Shown here: one piece after another, positions 30,903-38,061 of the stretch
How positions within the stretch are numbered: the first letter of the stretch is position 1
Layout: the number at the start of each line of letters is the position of its first letter
Assembly: GCA_017439425.1 (NCBI GenBank)
Contig: JAFSJE010000084.1
Coordinates: 1-41,455, forward strand
Direction of reading: 5' to 3'
Length of the DNA: 41,455 bases
From: Oscillospiraceae bacterium
GTDB taxonomy: Bacteria > Bacillota > Clostridia > Oscillospirales > Oscillospiraceae
Notes under the pieces: generated by a model
Databases searched by the model: none
Seen by the model: only the letters and a program-made list of their open reading frames with translations
Told to the model about the DNA's origin: nothing
Made by a program: the position numbers and the translations under genes

Positions 30903-31997
30903 ATGGCGGTAAAAATACTCCACGCCGCTGATTTTCATCTTGACTCACCCTTCTCCTCGCTGTCCGAGGAAAAGGCTATACAGCGCAGGCGGGAATCCCG
31001 CGAGCTTCTGACGGAGCTCATGGATATCGCCGAAAAGGAAAGCGTGCAGGTGATGCTCCTTGCGGGCGATCTCTTCGACTCCGGTCTCAGCTACCGTGAA
31101 ACGCAGGAGGCTATGCAGGCGTTTCTCTCCGGGTTAAAATGCGAGGTATTCATCGCGCCCGGAAATCACGACTATTGGTCGCCGCGCTCGCCCTACGCAT
31201 TTCTGGAGCTTCCGGAAAACGTGCATATCTTCCGCGCGCAGCAGCCGAAGTGCGTTGAGCTGCCCTCTCTCGGGTGCAGAGTCTGGGGCAGCGCCTTTAC
31301 GAGCCCCGTTTCCGACGATATGCTCGCCGATTTTCATCCCGGCGAAACGGAGCTTATCGACCTTATGGTGCTGCACGCCTCCATCGGAGGTGACCGCTAC
31401 TGTCCGATAACTGAGGACGAGATCGCCGCGACGGGGCTTGATTACCTTGCCCTCGGTCACGTTCACGCCTGCTCCGGAATCAGAAAGGCCGGCAAGGTGC
31501 ATTACGCATACCCCGGCTGTCTTGAGGCGCGCGGCTTTGACGAGTGCGGTGAGAAGGGATACATAATCGGCACTGTCGAGAAGGGAAAATGCTCTCTCGC
31601 CTTCCGCCCCCTTGCACACCGCCTCTACTCTGAGCGTGAAATCGACCTCACCGGAGCCCTCAGCGCCGCGGACGTGATAAGCGCCTCCGTCGGTGAGGGC
31701 GAAAAGGACAACATCGTGCGTCTCACTCTCAAGGGTGAGTTTTCCGGCAAGGTCGATACCGACGAGCTTACGCACCTCTTCGAGGATAAGTTCTTCTCCC
31801 TGCGCATTAAAGACCGCACCGTTCCCGCCTCCGACCTCTGGGCCGGCGTTGACGAGGACAGCCTGCGCGGGCTGTTTCTCTCCTCGCTAAAGGCAAAATT
31901 CGACGCCGCGGCAGACGAGCGTGAGCGCAGGATAATCCTCAGCGCCGCGAAATACGGCGTTGCGGCGCTCGACGGAAGGGAGGCGTGGCAGCCTTGA
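30903..31997 (+). CDS. yhaO: SbcD/Mre11-like DNA repair exonuclease (YhaO-type)
   Basis: 364 aa. Calcineurin-like nuclease with the Mre11 motifs HAADFHLDS, AGDLFDSG, APGNHDYW, LHASIGGD and LGHVHAC, which bind two Mn ions. The region after about 250 is a cap domain. Its end overlaps the ATPase gene. Pairs of this kind (YhaO/YhaN, SbcD/SbcC, Mre11/Rad50) process DNA ends. Confidence 0.9.
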   Translation: MAVKILHAADFHLDSPFSSLSEEKAIQRRRESRELLTELMDIAEKESVQVMLLAGDLFDSGLSYRETQEAMQAFLSGLKCEVFIAPGNHDYWSPRSPYAFLELPENVHIFRAQQPKCVELPSLGCRVWGSAFTSPVSDDMLADFHPGETELIDLMVLHASIGGDRYCPITEDEIAATGLDYLALGHVHACSGIRKAGKVHYAYPGCLEARGFDECGEKGYIIGTVEKGKCSLAFRPLAHRLYSEREIDLTGALSAADVISASVGEGEKDNIVRLTLKGEFSGKVDTDELTHLFEDKFFSLRIKDRTVPASDLWAGVDEDSLRGLFLSSLKAKFDAAADERERRIILSAAKYGVAALDGREAWQP

Positions 31998-34279
31998 AGA
32001 TAAGAAAGATGAAAGCCACCTTCGGCAAGCTCAAAAATTCCGAGCTTGAGCTTCAGGACGGGCTCAACGTCATCTGCGCGCCGAACGAGTACGGCAAGAG
32101 CACCTGGTGCGCCTTTATAAAGGCGATGCTCTACGGCATCGACTCCTCCGAGCGCGACAAGACCGGCTATCTCTCCGCAAAAACGCGCTACCGCCCGTGG
32201 GACGGAACCGCGCCGCAGGGCAGCATGGATCTCGTGCATGAGGGCAGGGAGATCACCATCCAGCGTGCAAACCACGGCTCCGCGGCATTCAAGAGCATGA
32301 TGGCGTACCGCACCGGCACCGCGGATTTCATCAAGGAATTGCAGCCGGACACCGTCGGCGAGGCGCTGACCGGCGTTAGCGAGCACGTTTTCGAGCGCAC
32401 GGCGTACATACGCCGTCCGGAGCTGAGGATCAGTCAGACGAGCGACCTTGAAAAGCGCATCCAGTCGCTGGTCTTTACCGGCGACGAGCAGACGAGCTTT
32501 ACTGAGGCAGACGAAAAACTGCGCGCGTGGCAGCGAAAGCTGCGCTACAACCGCTCCGGTGCGATCCCCGCGCTCGAGAAGGAGCGCAAGGCGGCTGAGG
32601 ACGAGCTCAATGCCGTCGAGAGCATATCAGACGAGATTTCCGAACTCCGCTCCCGCATAACCCGCCTCACCGCGCAGGACGAGAGTCTGCGCGCCGACCT
32701 TGAGACCCACGATAAGATAGACCGCCGCGACGAGGCCCGAAAGATAATTGCCTGCGGTGAAAAGCTCAGGCGCGCCGAGGAGCGCGTTAACGAGCTGACT
32801 GAAAAATGCACGAAAAACGGCAACCTTATGACGCGGCAGGACATTTCCGACATACGCGAGGTAGCAAGCTCCGTCGCTCCCCTGCGCAAGGTCAGAAACG
32901 ACGCCGAAAAGGCGCTCTGGCAGACCGAGAAGGACATATCCGACATCACAGCGCGCAAGGAGACGAGTCCGCTCTATCCGAGAAGCGAGGACGAGACCAT
33001 CGCTCTCTCAAAGCGCGTATCCGAGCTTGACGCGCAGATAAAAAAAACGAAGAAGCGCCGTATTCCGAAGCCGATACCCATTGCGATCATCGTTATCGCG
33101 GTGGCGCTGGCGCTCATAACAAGCGGCGTTCTGACGCCGTTTGCCGAGTACTTCCCCGCCATCTCCGGCGCAGTTTCGTTCCGACTCTGGGGCGTTCTCT
33201 CCGCGGCGGCGCTCGGCATACTCGCGGTATTTCTGATGCTCTTCAAGCCCGGCGGAGGCAAGAGCGAAAAGGAGCTCAGCGAAATTCTGTCCGCCGCCGG
33301 TGTGACGAGCACCGACAAGCTTACAAATCTCTGCGCGGCTTACTGCCACCTTCTCAGAAGCGAGGAGCCGGCGACCGCACTCCGTGACGCCGCAAGGGCG
33401 AAGTATGACGACGCCGCGCGCGAGAGCGCTGAGGCCGAGGAAAAGGCAGTCGAGGCAGTTCGCAAATTCGTGCCGGACGCGAAGAGCGGTTCGGATATCG
33501 CGCTTTTAGTCGACGAGACTGAAAAGGCGCTTGAGGAAAAGACAAAGGCGGAGTTTGAGCTCGCATCTCTCAGAAGCGTTTACGAAACGCTGAAGGAAAA
33601 GTTCGGCGGCGAGCCTGAGGTTTCCGATGAATTCATCCAAGCCCCGCTCCGTGACCGTGAGGACACGCTGAAGGCGCTCGCGCGGAACACTGAGAGCCTC
33701 AACGAGGCGACAAGGGAGTTTCACGTTGCCACCGGCGAAGCCGGCACGAAGGGCGACCCTGCGGTGATCGGCGGGCACATCGACGAGCTTGACGAGCGCC
33801 TTGCCGCGCTCGAGGAAAAATATGCTGCCCTCACCCTTGCCGACGAGGCGCTGAGCGAGGCGAACACAACGCTCACCACGCGCTTCAGTCCGCTCATTTC
33901 AAAGAAAGCCGGCGAGTACTTTGAGCGGCTCACGGATGGGCAGTACGAAAAGCTCAGCTTTGACCGCGGCTTTGACGCCCTCGCGCGCCGCGCAGGCGAC
34001 GATATCGGCCACAGCGTGCTCTCGCTGTCAGAGGGCACGGCCGACGAGATATACTTCTCCCTGCGCCTCAGTATGTGTGAGCTGATTCTCACAGGCTCCG
34101 ACCCCTGCCCCATCATCCTCGACGACGCGCTTCTGAACTTTGACGACGAGCGTCTCAAAGAGGCGCTGGATCTCCTCTCCAAAATCAGTGAGGAGCGGCA
34201 GGTAATTATCTTCACCTGCCATAGCCGCGAGGCAGATCTTCTCGAGGGACGCGACGGCGTGAACATCATAAGAGCATAA
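31994..34279 (+). CDS. yhaN: Rad50/SbcC-like ATPase with central membrane segments (YhaN-type)
   Basis: 761 aa from the TTG at 31994, 10 nt after GGGAGG; a GTG at 31985 is also in frame but only 1 nt from it. Walker A APNEYGKST (29-37). Coiled coils at about 185-350, then two hydrophobic segments (PIPIAIIVIAVALALITSGVL and WGVLSAAALGILAVFLMLF, about 360-420), more coiled coil, the signature LSLSEGTADEIYFSLRL and Walker B PIILDDALLNFDDE (706-719), ending with a D-loop/H-loop part FTCHSREADLL. YhaN proteins of Firmicutes share the membrane segments, which may tether the repair complex. Confidence 0.88.
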   Translation: MKIRKMKATFGKLKNSELELQDGLNVICAPNEYGKSTWCAFIKAMLYGIDSSERDKTGYLSAKTRYRPWDGTAPQGSMDLVHEGREITIQRANHGSAAFKSMMAYRTGTADFIKELQPDTVGEALTGVSEHVFERTAYIRRPELRISQTSDLEKRIQSLVFTGDEQTSFTEADEKLRAWQRKLRYNRSGAIPALEKERKAAEDELNAVESISDEISELRSRITRLTAQDESLRADLETHDKIDRRDEARKIIACGEKLRRAEERVNELTEKCTKNGNLMTRQDISDIREVASSVAPLRKVRNDAEKALWQTEKDISDITARKETSPLYPRSEDETIALSKRVSELDAQIKKTKKRRIPKPIPIAIIVIAVALALITSGVLTPFAEYFPAISGAVSFRLWGVLSAAALGILAVFLMLFKPGGGKSEKELSEILSAAGVTSTDKLTNLCAAYCHLLRSEEPATALRDAARAKYDDAARESAEAEEKAVEAVRKFVPDAKSGSDIALLVDETEKALEEKTKAEFELASLRSVYETLKEKFGGEPEVSDEFIQAPLRDREDTLKALARNTESLNEATREFHVATGEAGTKGDPAVIGGHIDELDERLAALEEKYAALTLADEALSEANTTLTTRFSPLISKKAGEYFERLTDGQYEKLSFDRGFDALARRAGDDIGHSVLSLSEGTADEIYFSLRLSMCELILTGSDPCPIILDDALLNFDDERLKEALDLLSKISEERQVIIFTCHSREADLLEGRDGVNIIRA

Positions 34280-34284
34280 GCCTC

Positions 34285-34309
34285 GGGCGCACCCATTTTG
34301 GGTGCGCCC
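34285..34309 (+). repeat. Gene-proximal terminator hairpin, copy C
   Basis: GGGCGCACCCA / TGGGTGCGCCC, 11-bp stem, loop TTT, 6 nt after the yhaN stop. It is followed by AATCAATG, not by T residues. Confidence 0.8.
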
Positions 34310-34314
34310 AATCA

Positions 34315-34473
34315 ATGCGTCGACAAAGTCTCCGCATCGAACATATTTTGCACTCTCGGAGTGCAAAATATGTCGCCTGCGGGCCTATTTGCGACGTGAA
34401 GGGGCCTCTCGGCCGGCCCCTTCACAGAACCCCGCCTCCTATATCCAACGCTTTTCCTTTTTGTCTACAGTCT
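34315..34473 (-). mobile_element. Terminator-flanked repeat element, copy C (inverted)
   Basis: 159 bp, reverse complement of copies A and B in layout. Stem 1 equals that of copy A. Stem 2 reads GCACT/AGTGC where copy A has GCGCT/AGCGC, a compensatory change. Ends match the other copies (ATGCGTCGACAAAG on the left, TTTGTCTACAGTCT on the right). Confidence 0.75.
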
Positions 34474-34477
34474 GTTT

Positions 34478-34508
34478 GGGCGCACCCATTCCGGGTGCGC
34501 CCTTTTTT
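34478..34508 (+). terminator. Distal terminator hairpin, copy C
   Basis: GGGCGCACCC / GGGTGCGCCC, 10-bp stem, loop ATTCC, followed by six T. It is nearly the same as the hairpin at 34285-34309 except for the loop. Confidence 0.9.
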
Positions 34509-34511
34509 CTA

Positions 34512-34540
34512 TTGACAAACGAGCCGAGTTAGAGTATACT
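34512..34540 (+). promoter_or_regulatory. Promoter of the DUF3793-flavodoxin operon
   Basis: TTGACA (34512-34517), 17 nt, TATACT (34535-34540). A close match to the sigma-A consensus. Confidence 0.75.
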
Positions 34541-34564
34541 AACTATTAGTTAGAGGTGGCTAAC
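34539..34564. promoter_or_regulatory. Candidate operator with three CTAAC/GTTAG half-sites
   Basis: CTAAC (34539-34543), GTTAG (34549-34553) and CTAAC (34560-34564) form two overlapping inverted repeats right at the transcription start. The half-sites recall those of DtxR/IdeR-type metal repressors (GTTAG..CTAAC), and a flavodoxin gene is downstream. Identity of the regulator is inference. Confidence 0.45.
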
Positions 34565-34572
34565 CTCAGGAG

Positions 34573-35136
34573 GTGAGCATTACGTCAGAGGAAAACATCA
34601 TCAATAACTGCGCGCCGACGCTGGCGGGGCTCAAGACCGGCAGTCTGTTCAACGCCTTTTACAAGTCGAAGTCAGAGCTTCTCTGCGACATCGCTCACTT
34701 CAACCGTATGCTCGCCGGAAAGGGTCTGCGGGTCATACCTCTCCGCTTTTCGCAGTCGAGCGCGCTCATATATCTCTACCGCCCGGATAAGCTGAAGCGC
34801 GACCTCAATGACCCAGAAGCTGCAAAAATCCTCGCAGAGAGCGGATACGAGAGCCGCGAGAGCTCAAAATGTATATCGAGGCTCATGCGCCGCCTGCGCG
34901 AGAGCGGCGATTTCCCGCACGAGATCGGGCTGTTTCTCAGCTACCCGCCCGAGGACGTGCGCGGCTTCATCGAAAACCGCGGCAAGAACGCCAAGGCGGG
35001 CGGACTCTGGAAGGTCTACGGCGACGTTGAGAGCGCCGAGGCGCTATTTGAGAGATTTAAGCGCTGTACAGTCAGCTATCGCAGAGCCTTCGAGCGCGGA
35101 AAGCGCCTCGGAGATCTTGCGCTGGCGTGTAAATAA
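34573..35136 (+). CDS. DUF3793 family protein
   Basis: 187 aa if read from the GTG at 34573. That GTG overlaps the perfect ribosome binding site AGGAGG (34568-34573), so it is a poor start; ATT at 34579 or ACG at 34582 are better spaced, which would be an unusual initiation codon. Family features: CAPTLAGLKTGSLFNAFY, FNRMLAGKGLRVIPLRF, ALIYLYRPDKL, LRESGDFPHEIGLFLSYPPEDVRGFIEN and GGLWKVYGDVESAEALFERFKRC. DUF3793 proteins have unknown function and often accompany flavodoxin and iron-uptake genes, as the neighbour here does. Confidence 0.85.
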   Translation: MSITSEENIINNCAPTLAGLKTGSLFNAFYKSKSELLCDIAHFNRMLAGKGLRVIPLRFSQSSALIYLYRPDKLKRDLNDPEAAKILAESGYESRESSKCISRLMRRLRESGDFPHEIGLFLSYPPEDVRGFIENRGKNAKAGGLWKVYGDVESAEALFERFKRCTVSYRRAFERGKRLGDLALACK

Positions 35137-35156
35137 TCAATAAGGAGTAAAATAAA

Positions 35157-35579
35157 ATGAGTAAAGTTGCAGTTGTATATTGGAGCGGCACCGGAAACAC
35201 CGAGCAGATGGCGAATTTCGTGCTCGAGGGCGCGCAGAGTGCCGGCGCCGAGGCGGAGCTTTTTTCCTGCGACGCCTTTGATCCCGACCTTGTCGACGGC
35301 TTTGACGGCATCGCGTTCGGATGCTCGGCGCAGGGCGATGAGGTTATTGAGGAGAGCGAATTTGAGCCGATGTTCTCAGCCTGCGAGGGTAAACTCGCGG
35401 GCAAGAAGGTAGCTCTTTTCGGCTCCTACGGCTGGGGCGACGGCGAATGGATGCGCTCATGGGAGGAGCGCTGTGCAGACAGTGGAATCGCTCTCGCCGC
35501 CGAGAGCGTGATCGCAAACGACGCACCGGACGACGACGCCGCAGAAAGGTGCAGAGCGCTCGGCGCGGCGATCGCATAA
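35157..35579 (+). CDS. Flavodoxin
   Basis: 140 aa, ATG at 35157 after AAGGAG. FMN-binding electron carrier. The phosphate-binding loop WSGTGNTEQMA (10-20) and the later loops GCSAQGDEVIEESEFEP and FGSYGWGDGEWMRSWEERC place the flavin. Short-chain flavodoxin length. It usually replaces ferredoxin when iron is scarce, which fits the candidate metal-responsive operator upstream of this operon. Confidence 0.95.
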   Translation: MSKVAVVYWSGTGNTEQMANFVLEGAQSAGAEAELFSCDAFDPDLVDGFDGIAFGCSAQGDEVIEESEFEPMFSACEGKLAGKKVALFGSYGWGDGEWMRSWEERCADSGIALAAESVIANDAPDDDAAERCRALGAAIA

Positions 35580-35644
35580 TTTTATGAATAATACGAGGAG
35601 CTCCGGTTATACTACGATCATCCACTTGAAAGGAGATAACCGAA

Positions 35645-35848
35645 ATGTCTAACAATAAGAGCTCCAAGCAGTCTCAGGACACCACAAGCGTCATTAAGCC
35701 CGGCACTGATAATCAGGATCCCGGCACCTACGTTGAGGTCGGTCCCCGCGGCGGCAAGGTTGAGAACGCACGCACTGTTACCATCGAGAAGGGCGAGCGC
35801 CTCCCCGCCACCAGCAAATCCGGCAACGGTTGGGTAAAGCAGAACTGA
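35645..35848 (+). CDS. YjzC-like small protein
   Basis: 67 aa, ATG after AAAGGAGAT. The core DPGTYVEVGPRGGKVENARTVTIEKGERLPATSKSGNGWVKQ follows the YjzC family pattern (G-x-Y-x-E-x-G then a conserved Gly-rich turn and a final aromatic W). The function is unknown. The N-terminus is Ser/Gln/Lys-rich and probably disordered. Confidence 0.82.
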   Translation: MSNNKSSKQSQDTTSVIKPGTDNQDPGTYVEVGPRGGKVENARTVTIEKGERLPATSKSGNGWVKQN

Positions 35849-35854
35849 AAAAAG

Positions 35855-35890
35855 CGGCTGTGAAGAATTGCTCTTCACAGCCGTTATTTT
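35855..35890 (+). terminator. Terminator of the YjzC-like gene
   Basis: 12-bp stem CGGCTGTGAAGA / TCTTCACAGCCG with loop ATTGC, followed by TTATTTT. Confidence 0.9.
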
Positions 35891-35928
35891 ATACTAATCC
35901 TTGATATAAAACTGACTTGTAATTCTGA

Positions 35929-36017
35929 GCAGAAATTGTACCAGACAAGGCAGACCCCGCAGAGCATAATGGATATATATGGTCAAGGGGGCTAACGCAG
36001 TATGGCGCAATTTCTGC
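35929..36017. repeat. Fold-back intergenic sequence with 10-bp terminal inverted repeats
   Basis: GCAGAAATTG (35929-35938) and CAATTTCTGC (36008-36017) are perfect inverted repeats; the similarity extends outward (TTCTG) and inward (CCA). The interior has no open frame of note. It could be a small non-autonomous element or a structured RNA, or the 3' region of the SGNH gene transcript. Confidence 0.4.
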
Positions 36018-36052
36018 CAGAAGGACTGTCAGGTTTCTATTAAGGTTTAGTA

Positions 36053-36784
36053 TTATATCGTGCGAAGCCACGCCTCTATGAAGCGGCTCTCGTACTCGTG
36101 AGCGCGGGCGTTTGGATGCGTGTTTTTCGGGGGCGCGACGGCGAAGGCCTGGGTTCTCGCGTCGCGGACGGATTTCAGTATCTCGTGATTCGTGCTCCTG
36201 CCCATGCAGGGTGTGCGCTCGTCGCCGTTGAGGTCGAGGTACGGCACGCCCCATTTTTTTGCTATGGCGATCTCGGCAAAGCGGTAATCCTCTGTCTCGC
36301 AGCCGTTCGAGATTATTATGCCGATGTGCGCGAAGGGGTGGTGCGCGATGAGATACTCCATAACCGTGTTCCATGCGCCGTAGAAGGTCTCGACGCCGGA
36401 GTCGTCAATGGTGCCCATGTAGACCGTTCCCGCCTTTATTTCGCCGTCGTCGCCGGTGGATTTCGGGCGGTGGTGGCTGTCGTTTATGCCGAAGTAGAGC
36501 GTTATGTAGTCGGCGTCGGCGTCTATGGTCTTGTATAAGTTCTCGGAGAACGTGTTGTGAAAGTCCGCGTCGGACGGGGTCGCCATCGTCATACCGCCCA
36601 TAGCAAGATGCTGTATCTCCATTCCGGTGCGCTCGGCTATAAGGAAGCCATAGGTTTTGGCTCTGCCGGCAAACCGCCCCTCTTTGAAGGTCGGGACTCC
36701 GTCAGGCGCGCCGGAGAAGTCGCCGTTTGAGAAGCTGTCGCCGCAGACAGCCCATTTTTTACCGAAAAGAATATCTTTTTCCAT
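36053..36784 (-). CDS. SGNH/GDSL-type hydrolase
   Basis: 243 aa, ATG at 36784 after GGAGGG. Block I GDSFSNG (nucleophile Ser), Gly block near AMGGMTMATPS, FGINDSHH (Asn of block III) and the closing N-T-H-P-N with the catalytic His. No signal peptide, so probably cytoplasmic. These are esterases or deacetylases of sugars or lipids; the substrate is not indicated. Cotranscribed with, and 11 nt from, the DUF4317 gene. Confidence 0.88.
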   Translation of the reverse strand: MEKDILFGKKWAVCGDSFSNGDFSGAPDGVPTFKEGRFAGRAKTYGFLIAERTGMEIQHLAMGGMTMATPSDADFHNTFSENLYKTIDADADYITLYFGINDSHHRPKSTGDDGEIKAGTVYMGTIDDSGVETFYGAWNTVMEYLIAHHPFAHIGIIISNGCETEDYRFAEIAIAKKWGVPYLDLNGDERTPCMGRSTNHEILKSVRDARTQAFAVAPPKNTHPNARAHEYESRFIEAWLRTI

Positions 36785-36795
36785 ACTGCCCTCCG

Positions 36796-37920
36796 TTAAA
36801 TTTTTATTTCCATGCCGTTGACCTCGACCGTCGAGCCGACGGGGATCAAGAGATACTTTCTGCCGTCAACCTCGCGCGTTTCGAGAAGAAAGCTCTCAGT
36901 CGGAGTTACGCTGACCGTAAGGTCGCCGGATTTGACTGTAAATTTCCTGCCGTCGATGACGTTCTCCGGCTTTATTGAAGCGCCCTCGCCGAGAACCTCT
37001 CTGCACGCCGCCGTGAAGCGCTCGACTCTCTCCTCGCTTACGCCGGAATCGAGAAGAATATCGCCGATCTCGTCCGCCGTATAGCTCAGCGGCTCGGGTA
37101 TTTTCGCCTCCTTGTGCGCTGCAAGCTCCGTGCCGAGGCGGCCGTTCACCGTCTGCACAACGCTGAAATCACACTCATCCTCAAGTGTTTCCGTCAGCAC
37201 TCTCTCAAAGCTCTCCCGCTGCTCCTGCGCCGAGGGAAGCACCTCGGTATTGAAAATGCCCTGAATGAAATCGGGGTGGATATCGTTTGAGCGGCGTGTA
37301 TAGAAGAGAGCGTTATAGATGTTCGCAGCCCTTTGGTCGAACGCCGGAAAGATAAAGCCGAGCTCCGTCGGCGCAATTATCTGACCCGAGGCGGTGGTGT
37401 GGAATTCATTGTCGCCCGGGAAAAACTGCAGCTCAGCCTTCAGCTCCTTCGTCGGACAGACGGCGCATACAAGATAGCTGTAAACGCTGTCGGAGCCGAT
37501 TTCCTCTCCGTCCTTCGCTTTTTTCGGAACGTCGTAGGTATCGTGGGCGATTAGAATGACGTAGTTTGAGTCGCCCATATCGGTCGAGTCGATAACGCGG
37601 CGGAAAAACTCCTCGCGCGCGTCCTTGTCCTGGAGCTTACTCTGTCTCATCGCCATAAGCAGCGCGTGCTCATCGCCGCCGCGAACCTGCTCGGTCGAGA
37701 AGACTATGTCGATGAGGTTTTTATCTATCCCTCCGGAGATGCTCTTTTTGAGAAGCGCAATATACTTCTCCTGCTCGGACTGCGGCATGAGCGACAACGG
37801 CTCGTCTATGTAGCTGATTATTTCCTTGCGGGTATTGACGTAGCAGCCGTAAATTCTGCCTATTGCGAGCCTGTCGGGTCTGAAATGCCGCCGAAGCTCG
37901 CCTATTTCCTTTTGTGTCAT
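36796..37920 (-). CDS. DUF4317 family protein
   Basis: 374 aa, ATG at 37920 after GGAGG. Opening MTQKEIGELRRHFRPDRLAIGRIYGCYVN and the later SLMPQSEQEKYIALLKKSISGGIDKNL are characteristic of DUF4317, a family of Clostridia with no assigned role. No membrane segment or catalytic signature was seen. First gene of a two-gene transcript with the SGNH hydrolase. Confidence 0.82.
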   Translation of the reverse strand: MTQKEIGELRRHFRPDRLAIGRIYGCYVNTRKEIISYIDEPLSLMPQSEQEKYIALLKKSISGGIDKNLIDIVFSTEQVRGGDEHALLMAMRQSKLQDKDAREEFFRRVIDSTDMGDSNYVILIAHDTYDVPKKAKDGEEIGSDSVYSYLVCAVCPTKELKAELQFFPGDNEFHTTASGQIIAPTELGFIFPAFDQRAANIYNALFYTRRSNDIHPDFIQGIFNTEVLPSAQEQRESFERVLTETLEDECDFSVVQTVNGRLGTELAAHKEAKIPEPLSYTADEIGDILLDSGVSEERVERFTAACREVLGEGASIKPENVIDGRKFTVKSGDLTVSVTPTESFLLETREVDGRKYLLIPVGSTVEVNGMEIKI

Positions 37921-37950
37921 TACTTCCTCCAAAGCTTAAAGTTCCCATAG

Positions 37951-37980
37951 AGCATACCACAAACAGCGCCTCACTTTCAA
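37951..37980 (-). promoter_or_regulatory. Promoter of the DUF4317-SGNH operon
   Basis: On the minus strand, TTGAAA (37980-37975), 18 nt, TATGCT (37956-37951). Confidence 0.5.
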
Positions 37981-38003
37981 GGTACAATTTAGCCGAAAAA
38001 CGC

Positions 38004-38032
38004 TTGATTTTGCCGCTATGAAAGCTTAAAAT
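38004..38032 (+). promoter_or_regulatory. Promoter of the ABC exporter gene
   Basis: TTGATT (38004-38009), 17 nt, TAAAAT (38027-38032), then GAGGAG before the ATG at 38062. Confidence 0.55.
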
Positions 38033-38061
38033 GAAGAGACTACTGTGAAAGAGGAGAACCC

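Noticed and set aside
30903-34279. YhaO/YhaN pair as a new defence system
   Set aside because: Both proteins match a known housekeeping repair pair of Firmicutes, and no other defence gene is adjacent.
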